Of a stretch of DNA of 29,995 nt, positions 23,139 to 29,995 are shown piece after piece; position 1 is the first letter of the stretch; each line of letters starts with the position of its first letter. Origin of the DNA: CAZQRP01 sp964596125 (lineage in GTDB: Bacteria; Chloroflexota; Dehalococcoidia; GIF9; UBA5629); NCBI GenBank assembly GCA_964596125.1, contig CAZQRP010000032.1:1-29995 (forward strand), in the 5' to 3' direction. Position numbers and translations under genes: made by a program. The notes under the pieces are model-generated. The model did no database searches, had not been told where the DNA came from, and saw only the letters and a program-made list of their open reading frames with translations.

Positions 23139-23842
23139 GACCTGTCTCCTTATCGTTTATTAACCGACGATAATCGGCACATCCCAAGCAGGACCCCGAT
23201 CCCGGAGTTCCCACCTTCATTGAGAAAGCCTCAGGACTGCCGGTACGTCAATTTTATTTGTGTGCTAACGAGGTGGTTTCTCTCAAAAAAACAGCTTAAG
23301 CTGCAGTATTAAAATCAATGGCAGACCACGGCATAACCATCCTCTACAACATCCACTACCTCCCAAGTATGAAAGTATAAGCAATTGGTCTTCGCAGTGC
23401 AAATCTGGGATTGTGCGGTGTCTATGATATAGGTCAGCTCTGAAAATCGGGCTTTATCTCATCTATCGAGCTGCTGGAGGACATGACAAAGTACCAGAAA
23501 GGAGTTCCCTGTACTATAGCATTGTCCAAACTATGTTACAATCCTGCTCTGACTCAGCAACGAAAGGTATGGAAAGACGGAGAGCTCATACAATGTCTTT
23601 CTATCATAAACGGAATCGTGATTTGACAAAGATGATATAATTGTCATGTCTCAACTAATATGCTCTAACAACGTGGAACGTAGTATTCGCTTTCTTTCAC
23701 AAAAAAATATCGGAGTGATTTTCAAAGGTCAAAGCGAGTTTAACTGAAGCTCGATAGGGGAAGGGGGTGATATGGATATGACCTGACAGAGAATCGAAGA
23801 GTTCTCCTGAACTTAATGATGTTTTTAGATGGAGGAAACGAA
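23139..23842. other. 704-bp divergent intergenic region (control region)
   Basis: No protein-coding frame or RNA gene is evident. Both flanking operons must be started from here. It holds an extended -10 candidate (TATGTTACAAT at 23532-23542) and an inverted repeat overlapping a TGATATAAT box (23624-23646). At 23772-23786 there is a four-codon mini-ORF (ATG GAT ATG ACC TGA) preceded by AAGGGGGTG. No convincing leftward promoter for the hydroxylase operon was recognised. Confidence 0.5.
23624..23646 (+). promoter_or_regulatory. Operator-like inverted repeat over an extended -10 promoter
   Basis: TGACAA, 11 bases, TTGTCA: a perfect 6-bp dyad with the T-N11-A spacing common for LysR-type sites. 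The right half overlaps TGATATAAT (23633-23641), an extended -10 box, about 200 bases before dctP. A bound regulator could block or activate here. No regulator gene is adjacent, so the link is inferred. Confidence 0.4.
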
Positions 23843-24886
23843 ATGAGCAAAAAATATTGGTTGATATCAGTTATCACTCTTACCATAGTTGCCTCATTGG
23901 TGTTCCCTGCCTGTGCCGCTGCGCCGACTGGAACGGTTGAGCTAAACTTCAATAAACAGGGGCCTGAAGTTCAGAAATGTCCCACATTAGAAGCTAACAC
24001 TTTTGCCGATGAAGTTGCCAAGCGTACCAACGGCAGGGTAAAAATAAATGTCTTTCACGGCTCAACGTTAGCACCACCGGCGGAGACTTTCGATGCCACG
24101 CTCAAAGGCGTCTGCGATATAGGCGAACAGACTGCTGCCTACACCAAGGGGCGCTTCCCCGCTACCGAGGCTTTTGACCTGCCACTCGGCTATCCCAGTT
24201 CCCTGGTCATGGGGTATGTCTGGATGGACTTTTTTGATAAGTTCAAACCCAAGGAATATGACGAAGTGGTATTCATTACAGGCCATTCTCCCCCTCCAGC
24301 CTTTATCGGCACAGCTAAGAAAAAAGTGACCAAACTTGCTGACTTGAAGGGGCTAACCCTGAGAGCCCATGGAGGTTCGGCCCCCCTGATAGAAGCGCTC
24401 GGTGCTACGCCGCGGGTCATGCCTATAACCGAAACCTATGAGGCATTGTCCAAGGGGGTAGTAGAGGGAACGGTAAATCCTTATGAAGCATATGCACCAT
24501 TTAAGTTCGATGAGGTGATCAACTATACAATAGATGTAAGGCCTGTTGCCTACGGCAGCCTGAGCTTTTGGGTAGCGAACAAGGACTCCTGGAGCAAGCT
24601 GACATCGAAGGAACAGAAGACCCTTCTTGAACTGGGGCGTGAGATGGCGGTGCTCAGAGGCGAGTGCTGGGACGAGGAAGAGCAGAAAGGACGGCAAGCT
24701 TTCCTGGCAAAGCCAGGTAAAGAAGAGGTACAAATCCCGCCGGATGAGCTGCCCAAGTTTAAAGCCGCCGCCCAGGCTGCTATAGACAGGTACATTAGTG
24801 AAAAGTCTGCCATGGGCCTTCCGGCTGCCGACTATGTTAAGTATCTACAGGAGCGTATCGCCTACTGGAGTAAGGAGCTATCCTAG
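23843..24886 (+). CDS. dctP: TRAP transporter substrate-binding protein (DctP family)
   Basis: Extracytoplasmic solute receptor of a tripartite ATP-independent transporter; it presents an organic acid to the DctQM membrane unit. The chosen ATG (23843) has GGAGG seven bases upstream; an ATG at 23816 in the same frame lacks a site. A signal sequence (about residues 1-22) ends in VFPACAAAP. The cysteine suggests a lipoprotein anchor, though the lipobox is poor. The DctP core is visible: LADLKGLTLRAHGG with the carboxylate-binding Arg, then ALGATPRVMPITETYEALSKGVVEGTVNPYE. 347 residues is usual. Substrate is a carboxylate of unknown kind. Confidence 0.92.
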   Translation: MSKKYWLISVITLTIVASLVFPACAAAPTGTVELNFNKQGPEVQKCPTLEANTFADEVAKRTNGRVKINVFHGSTLAPPAETFDATLKGVCDIGEQTAAYTKGRFPATEAFDLPLGYPSSLVMGYVWMDFFDKFKPKEYDEVVFITGHSPPPAFIGTAKKKVTKLADLKGLTLRAHGGSAPLIEALGATPRVMPITETYEALSKGVVEGTVNPYEAYAPFKFDEVINYTIDVRPVAYGSLSFWVANKDSWSKLTSKEQKTLLELGREMAVLRGECWDEEEQKGRQAFLAKPGKEEVQIPPDELPKFKAAAQAAIDRYISEKSAMGLPAADYVKYLQERIAYWSKELS

Positions 24887-24997
24887 TAGAAGAGATAGAC
24901 ACGATCCGTTTATATAGTAGTAACTTTTTTCAGGAGAACAGACTTTTTCATTATCTGAAGGGGAGTTAAATCCCCCACATATCAATGCTCGTGAAAA

Positions 24998-25047
24998 AAA
25001 GCCCTCCACAGGAAGAGGAAAACGGGCATCATCCTGCGGAGGGCTTT
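24998..25047. terminator. Long hairpin between dctP and dctQ, terminator-shaped on the minus strand
   Basis: AAAGCCCTCC pairs with GGAGGGCTTT (10 bp). After a one-base mismatch, CAGGA pairs with TCCTG around an 18-base loop. On the minus strand the stem is followed by T7 (plus-strand A at 24994-25000), a canonical terminator; on the plus strand only three T follow. It probably protects or attenuates the dctP transcript and lowers dctQM expression, or ends an antisense transcript. Confidence 0.6.
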
Positions 25048-25070
25048 GAATAAAATTTAGGTCTTTTTAC

Positions 25071-25571
25071 ATGTCAGAAAAAATAGAGCGTCTGGAAAAA
25101 TCTTCAGATTTGGTAAGCCGCTGGCTTAACTGGCTGGCAATCGCCGGAATGGTAGCCATGCTGGCTCTAACTCTTCTCGATGTGATCGGTGCCAAGCTTT
25201 TTAGATGGCCGGTGCCGGGCAGTTTCGAAATAACAGAACTTCTGGGTCTGGTAATAATTGCCTTTGCACTACCCTATACACAGGTACTGCGGGGGCACAT
25301 AGAGGTGGAGTTCTTTGAAGAAAGGCTCCCGGAGCGTGTGCGGAGAATTGTTGCCACTTTCATCTCTCTTTTTGGAGTGGTCCTGTTCGCAGTACTTACC
25401 TGGCAAATGTTCGACTTTGCTCTGACCATCCAGCTAGCAGGCAGGACAACTGCCACCATGTATATACCGTTTTTCCCTTTTACCTATGCAGCAGCTCTCT
25501 GCTTTTTCATGGTCTGTCTGCTCCTCGTGGTGCAGTTCCTTAAATCAGTTAGCAAGGTAATGAAGAAATGA
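25071..25571 (+). CDS. dctQ: TRAP transporter small membrane subunit (DctQ family)
   Basis: A 166-residue membrane protein with four hydrophobic helices (about 18-40, 53-75, 93-115, 131-155), the DctQ layout. It joins DctM to the receptor. The family motif around LRGHIEVEFFEERLP (about 78-92) is present. The start ATG at 25071 has no strong Shine-Dalgarno and lies 24 bp after the intercistronic hairpin, so translation may depend on RNA structure. Its stop overlaps the dctM start (ATGA). Confidence 0.9.
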   Translation: MSEKIERLEKSSDLVSRWLNWLAIAGMVAMLALTLLDVIGAKLFRWPVPGSFEITELLGLVIIAFALPYTQVLRGHIEVEFFEERLPERVRRIVATFISLFGVVLFAVLTWQMFDFALTIQLAGRTTATMYIPFFPFTYAAALCFFMVCLLLVVQFLKSVSKVMKK

Positions 25572-26872
25572 ACTCGATTACCATCGGCATAATCGGCATC
25601 GTCGTTCTGGTGGTACTTTTTCTTCTGAGGATGCCGATCGCTTTTACCATGCTGGTCGTCGGGTCACTAGGTTTTTCTCTTTTAGCTTCACCAAAGGCAG
25701 GGCTTTCCCTGCTTGGCTCCGAGGTGTTCGCGCAGTTCTCAAATTACTCCTTTACTGTCATTCCCATGTTCGTTCTTGCCGGTTCCTTTGCCTTTGTCGC
25801 CGGATTGGGCGGCAGGCTCTTCGGTGCTGCGTACGCCTTGTTAGGTCGGTTGCCGGGGAGTCTGGCGATAGCCAGCACCGCTGCCTGTGCTGGTTTCGCC
25901 GCCATCTGTGGTTCAAGCGTTGCCACTGCCGCTGCCATGGGCAGAATTGCCCTGCCGATGATGAAAAAATTCGGCTATGATGACTCGCTGGCCACAGGTA
26001 GTATTGCCGCTGCCGGCACACTGGGCGTGCTTATTCCGCCCAGCACTGTCTTTATTATCTATGCCATACTGACCGAGCAGTCTATTGGCAAACTTTTTAT
26101 AGCCGGTATTTTACCTGGAATACTGCTGGCCTCTTTGTTTATCATAACAATTGCCATTCTCTGCCGGCGTAACCCTTCCCTTGCCCCACGTGGACCTGTG
26201 AGCACTCGGAGGGAAAAGATAGCCGGAGTTATAGGGGTAGCTGAGACCCTTGTTCTATTTTTACTGGCAATAGGGGGATTATCGCTGGGGTGGTTCTCCC
26301 CTACGCAGGCAGGTGGTGCCCTGGCTGGCGCCGTTCTCCTCATCTCCCTGATAAGACGTCAGATTACCCGGGAGGGATTTATCTTCGCCCTCAAGGACTC
26401 AGTGCGGATAACCTGCATGGTCATGTTCATCGTAACTGCGGCCATAGTTTTCGGCCGTTTTATGGCGGTATCCAAGATCCCCATGATCTTATCAGACTGG
26501 CTGTCCGGCCTGGCCGTTCCCCCAACGGTGATTATGATACTCATATTGATTCTTTACATGATCGGCGGCTGTTTCATGGATGGTATGGCCCTGCTCACAC
26601 TGACGATACCCGTCATCTTCCCTACGGTTATAGCTCTCGGATACGATCCGATATGGTTCGGAGTAATGTTTGTTGTGGTGGGCGAGATGGGAGTCATTAC
26701 TCCACCGGTCGGGATTAATGTATACGTGATAAAAGGGGTCGCCGAGGATGTTCCCCTTGGTACCATATTCAAAGGAATATTTCCCTTCGTAGCAGCAATC
26801 ATAGTCTGTCTGGCGATCCTCATGGCTTTCCCTCAAATCGCCACATTCCTGCCCGGGCTAATGACCTATTGA
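25568..26872 (+). CDS. dctM: TRAP transporter large permease (DctM family)
   Basis: A 434-residue permease with about 12 helices in the ion-transporter superfamily. The core contains the conserved GSSVATAAAMGRIALPMM (about residues 118-135) and LGVLIPPSTVFIIYAI, plus VVGEMGVITPPVGINVYV near residue 380, the symmetric substrate/ion loops. It uses a cation gradient to import the ligand brought by DctP. It starts within the dctQ stop codon (4-bp overlap). Specificity is set by the receptor, so none can be assigned. Confidence 0.94.
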   Translation: MNSITIGIIGIVVLVVLFLLRMPIAFTMLVVGSLGFSLLASPKAGLSLLGSEVFAQFSNYSFTVIPMFVLAGSFAFVAGLGGRLFGAAYALLGRLPGSLAIASTAACAGFAAICGSSVATAAAMGRIALPMMKKFGYDDSLATGSIAAAGTLGVLIPPSTVFIIYAILTEQSIGKLFIAGILPGILLASLFIITIAILCRRNPSLAPRGPVSTRREKIAGVIGVAETLVLFLLAIGGLSLGWFSPTQAGGALAGAVLLISLIRRQITREGFIFALKDSVRITCMVMFIVTAAIVFGRFMAVSKIPMILSDWLSGLAVPPTVIMILILILYMIGGCFMDGMALLTLTIPVIFPTVIALGYDPIWFGVMFVVVGEMGVITPPVGINVYVIKGVAEDVPLGTIFKGIFPFVAAIIVCLAILMAFPQIATFLPGLMTY

Positions 26873-27001
26873 ACTTAGACAACGGAATCATATTTTAAAA
26901 AAGCCGCTGGTTTCACATTTGACCGACCGCTGGAAGTATCGTCTCCGAAGAACCAGGGCAATCGGTTGACCATCCTTTTCCAGAGGAAAGGAGACTAAAC
27001 T

Positions 27002-28324
27002 ATGGACAAGAAGTTCTGGAGTGAAGTAGAGACGTTGTCAAGAGCTGAACTGAAAGAGCTTCAGCTCAGACAGCTTAAAGAACAAATTGAGTATCTTTAT
27101 AATCACTCTCCGTATTACCAGAGAGTATTTAAAGAGTGTAAGTTAACTCCAGAAGACTTTAAAAGACTGGATGACCTGAAAAGGATACCTTTTATAAATA
27201 AATACATGGTCGGAGAAAGCCAGGAAAGTCACCCTCCATTCGGAGAGTTCCTCTGCGTACCCGAAAGGGATATCGTCAGGTACTTCAGGACCAGTGGCAC
27301 CACCTTACGTCCACGCAATTTTGCCTACAGTTATCATGACTGGTGGAATATTAGCTGTGAGATTATGGCACGGCTGAAGTATTCCGTAGGTATCAGAGCA
27401 GAGGACAGGGCATTCATCGCCTTTCCCTACAGTACATTCATTTCACTGTGGACTTCGCATTATGCCTGCGAAAAGATAGGCTGTATGGTCATCCCGGGCG
27501 GTGGAATCTCCACCAGGGAAAGACTGAACCTTATGAAAGACATGAAAGCGACGGTCCTGTGTGCTACTCCAACATATGCTCACCGCCTGGCGAACGTAGC
27601 CGAAGAAGAGGGCATTGATATCAGGTCAATTCCCATGAGGATTATCCATACCGGAGGCGAACCTTTAGCCGCGGTACCTGGTTCCAGGAAAAGGCTGGAG
27701 GAGATGTGGCAGGCAAAAGTGTACGATCAATATGGAGCCAGTGAAAGTTTAGCCGTCGTTGCCGGGGAGTGTGCAGAACAAAACGGACTCCATATCGCCG
27801 AATATGTTTTTATTCCTGAAATCATAAACGAAGATGGAGAACAGGTTGCCCCCGGCGAAACAGGAGAGCTGGCATTCTCAAACGTGGTATCCAAGACCAT
27901 GCCTATTCTTCGGTTCAGGACGGGCGATTTAGTGACCTATACCGACGAGCCCTGCCCGTGCGGACAGGAGTCGATAAGGATTAAAGTCCTGGGGAGAAGA
28001 GATGATATGCTCCTCATAAAAGGCACCAATGTTTTTCCTTCCACAATAGAGGAGATGGTCAAGAGATGCCCGGAGCTTAGCAGTGAATTCATGATAGTAA
28101 TAGATGAGATCAACGGGGTCTACGAATTAATTATTCAGGTGGAGCCTAACAGAAAGGAAAGATTCACTTCCGATGAAGAGGAACAAGCGATAAGAAAGCT
28201 GGTAGATATGATGAGGGAGAGTCTGCGCTTAAGGCCTGTAGTACAGGTTATGGAGCCGGGTTCTCTGCCAAGGTTCGAGGTGAAATCCAAAAGGGTCGTG
28301 GATAAAAGAGTAAAAGACCGGTGA
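27002..28324 (+). CDS. PaaK-like phenylacetate-CoA ligase family enzyme
   Basis: A 440-residue adenylate-forming acyl-CoA ligase of the PaaK size class. It would activate an aromatic or other carboxylic acid as acyl-AMP then acyl-CoA. Visible parts are HSPYYQRVFKE at the N-terminus, the P-loop FRTSGTTLRPRN (about 95-106), VYDQYGASE (adenine-binding, about 238-246), RFRTGDLVTY and the C-terminal hinge/lid from LGRRDDM. The P-loop is atypical: the usual Gly-Lys after SGTT is Leu-Arg. AAAGGAGA precedes the ATG. It follows the TRAP genes and precedes the molybdoenzyme, suggesting it activates the acid that is imported. Confidence 0.88.
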   Translation: MDKKFWSEVETLSRAELKELQLRQLKEQIEYLYNHSPYYQRVFKECKLTPEDFKRLDDLKRIPFINKYMVGESQESHPPFGEFLCVPERDIVRYFRTSGTTLRPRNFAYSYHDWWNISCEIMARLKYSVGIRAEDRAFIAFPYSTFISLWTSHYACEKIGCMVIPGGGISTRERLNLMKDMKATVLCATPTYAHRLANVAEEEGIDIRSIPMRIIHTGGEPLAAVPGSRKRLEEMWQAKVYDQYGASESLAVVAGECAEQNGLHIAEYVFIPEIINEDGEQVAPGETGELAFSNVVSKTMPILRFRTGDLVTYTDEPCPCGQESIRIKVLGRRDDMLLIKGTNVFPSTIEEMVKRCPELSSEFMIVIDEINGVYELIIQVEPNRKERFTSDEEEQAIRKLVDMMRESLRLRPVVQVMEPGSLPRFEVKSKRVVDKRVKDR

Positions 28325-28378
28325 AAAATTTTACAGACCCAATACATTACGTTCAACTGCATATGGACATAGAGAGAA

Positions 28379-28409
28379 AAAATACATAAGGCTATTATGG
28401 CTGTATTTT
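28379..28409. other. Short hairpin-forming repeat between ligase and molybdoenzyme genes
   Basis: AAAATACA (28379-28386) and TGTATTTT (28402-28409) form an 8-bp perfect dyad with a 15-base loop. It could be a weak terminator-like or processing site in the 120-bp gap. If the molybdoenzyme started at the upstream in-frame ATG 28397 this structure would cover the start. Confidence 0.3.
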
Positions 28410-28444
28410 ATGAGTCAAAAAGAGAAGGGACTGTAAAATGTAAA

Positions 28445-29995
28445 ATGAGTAAAGAAACTAAAAGAGTAATTTGTGAACACTGTCATTCGCGGTGTCGGGT
28501 GCTGGTACACACGGAGAACTATAGGCTTGCCGGATTCGAAGTAGATCGTTCTTATCCTCTATGGGACAGAATATTTCCGGCAACAATAAGTTGTCCCAGA
28601 TTACAGGGTGCCAGGGAATGGATGTATCATCCTGACCGTGTCAATTTCCCGCTGAGAAGGGCCGGCGAAAAAGGAGGGGGGAAATGGGAAAAAATATCCT
28701 GGGATGATGCACTTGACGAGATTGCGGAAAAGCTGGAGCGGATAAAGCAGGACTATGGGGCCGAGGCCGTGGCTCTTACGACAGGCACCCTTCGCCAGAG
28801 AGACTTGTATCTTCCGTTCTGTCACCTCTTCGGGACTGTCAATTACGTAGGCCAGGGAAATATCTGTTCCGGCCCTGTCCTGCAAACATCCGCGGCGTTA
28901 TTTGGTTGGCCACAGCGTCCCAGAACCACTTTCAGGCTTGCTGACGATACCACCGGTAAAAAGACAGCAAGTAAATGTGCTATTTTGATAGGAGTGGATC
29001 CTTCGCAAAGTATACTCCGCTTATGGAAATCGGTGCGCGATGCCAGAGAGACGGGATACAAGATAATTGTCGTCGACCCCAGGGAAACACAAACAACGAG
29101 GATGGCAGACATCTGGCTACAGCTACGGCCGGGCACAGATACAGCTCTGATAATGTCAATGATACAGGTAATTATTGAAGAGGAGCTGTATGATAAAGAA
29201 TTCGTAGAGAAATGGTGTTACGGCTTTGATAAAGTCACGGAACGAGCAAGAGAATACCCTCCAGAGAAGGTTGCCGAAATTACCTGGGTAACGGCTGATA
29301 AAATAAGGGAGGCGGCCAGGATAATAGGTAATAGTAAGCCGATATACAGCGTAAATGGTATGGGTACAGAACACCTGCAAAACAGCATCCAGGCTATTCA
29401 TGCCAGGCTTATCCTTGCATCAATAACGGGCAGTATCGACGTCGAGGGGGGACACTATATACCAGGCCCCGCAAGATCCAGGAGTTTTCAACAATTACAG
29501 GGAAGCGAACATCTGACTCCGGAGCAGAAGCAGAAGCAACTGGGCAGGGACCAATTCAAATTCCAGGGTTGGCCGGGATATGATATGATTCTGGAGCATA
29601 CCTTACCACTGTGGGGAAGGCCGTATATTATCTCTGCTGTGGGGGCTAATGCTCATGCACCAACCGTATACCGGGCCATGCTCACCGGTGAGCCATATCC
29701 GGTCAGGGCGGCGATTAGCACTCATAGTAATCCCCTGGTCACCCAGGCGAATATGAAGCTGGTATATAAAGCTCTGAAGAGCCTCGACCTTTATGTAGTC
29801 GCCGATATTTGGCAAACTCCCTCAGCAGAGCTGGCCGACTATATATTACCCATAGCGTCATGGCTGGAAAGGCCGTTCTTATTCAACGGCGGTAACTGTG
29901 ACAACATCATCGTCGGAGGAGAGAAGGCTTTGCCATCCGAGATACCCGGTGAGTATGAGCACAGGACGGATTACGACATCTTCAGAGGGTTGGGG
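28445..29995 (+). CDS. Molybdopterin oxidoreductase, DMSO reductase family (3' end cut by window)
   Basis: An open frame of 517 codons that runs off the window without a stop. The N-terminal [4Fe-4S] site is C10-x2-C13-x3-C17-x32-C50. C141 in GQGNICSGP is placed where the metal-ligand cysteine of this family lies. Later segments (VDPRETQTTRMADIWLQLRPGTD, about residues 212-235) match the bis-MGD-binding domains. The start is uncertain: ATG 28445 gives the usual N-terminus but has a distant AGAAGGGA; ATG 28397 in frame would add 16 residues. The chain has no visible Tat signal, so a cytoplasmic enzyme is likely. Full length is probably 650-900 residues. The reaction is unknown. Confidence 0.9.
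   Translation, partial: MSKETKRVICEHCHSRCRVLVHTENYRLAGFEVDRSYPLWDRIFPATISCPRLQGAREWMYHPDRVNFPLRRAGEKGGGKWEKISWDDALDEIAEKLERIKQDYGAEAVALTTGTLRQRDLYLPFCHLFGTVNYVGQGNICSGPVLQTSAALFGWPQRPRTTFRLADDTTGKKTASKCAILIGVDPSQSILRLWKSVRDARETGYKIIVVDPRETQTTRMADIWLQLRPGTDTALIMSMIQVIIEEELYDKEFVEKWCYGFDKVTERAREYPPEKVAEITWVTADKIREAARIIGNSKPIYSVNGMGTEHLQNSIQAIHARLILASITGSIDVEGGHYIPGPARSRSFQQLQGSEHLTPEQKQKQLGRDQFKFQGWPGYDMILEHTLPLWGRPYIISAVGANAHAPTVYRAMLTGEPYPVRAAISTHSNPLVTQANMKLVYKALKSLDLYVVADIWQTPSAELADYILPIASWLERPFLFNGGNCDNIIVGGEKALPSEIPGEYEHRTDYDIFRGLG

Overview
The window looks like a chromosomal segment of an anaerobic or facultatively anaerobic bacterium with roughly balanced base composition. The gene mix fits an uncultured Chloroflexota (Dehalococcoidia-like) sediment organism: an FtsX-type ABC exporter, a giant BcrA/BadF-type CoA-activase protein, an OFA-type MFS carrier, a TRAP carboxylate importer, a molybdenum hydroxylase, a PaaK-type CoA ligase and a DMSO-reductase-family molybdoenzyme. 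The lineage is inferred from gene content only; there is no rRNA or tRNA to anchor it.

Layout. 1-5400 is a membrane and lipid block: an ABC ATPase and FtsX permease (overlapping genes), then a diacylglycerol-kinase-like gene and a plsY-like gene read divergently from back-to-back sigma70-type promoters. 5503-11686 holds a 1387-residue double-ATPase CoA-dehydratase-activase-like protein, a SpoIIM-like membrane protein and an OFA-type MFS transporter. 11733-17788 (minus strand) is a carbohydrate-phosphate module of LsrF-like aldolase, Zn-dependent alcohol dehydrogenase and class II aldolase. It is split between the dehydrogenase and the class II aldolase by a 3.26-kb mobile element.

The mobile element (12604-15864) is the most unusual part. 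It has 26-bp imperfect terminal inverted repeats (21/26 matches, ends GGC...TTGACACACCAAA) and an 8-bp flanking duplication with one mismatch (AGCATGTC/ACCATGTC). It carries an ISXO2/IS1595-type transposase whose consensus promoter uses the right terminal repeat as its -35 box. It also carries passenger genes: a MerR-like-HTH/DUF433 protein overlapping a DUF5615-like PIN-fold protein by 44 bp (antitoxin/toxin-like), a NYN-domain predicted RNase with its own strong promoter and a terminator-shaped leader hairpin, and a 50-residue orphan ORF. It is visibly more AT-rich than the DNA on either side.

17984-19081 has an orphan, C-terminally degenerate IS3-type orfA directly abutting a nitroreductase gene. 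19254-29995 looks like a catabolic island. A three-subunit xanthine dehydrogenase/CO dehydrogenase-type molybdenum hydroxylase operon reads leftward. Divergently, a TRAP transporter (dctP, dctQ, dctM), a phenylacetate-CoA-ligase-like enzyme and a DMSO-reductase-family oxidoreductase (cut by the window end) read rightward. The inferred logic is uptake of an organic acid, CoA activation, and molybdenum-dependent redox or hydroxylation chemistry. The substrate cannot be read from the sequence.
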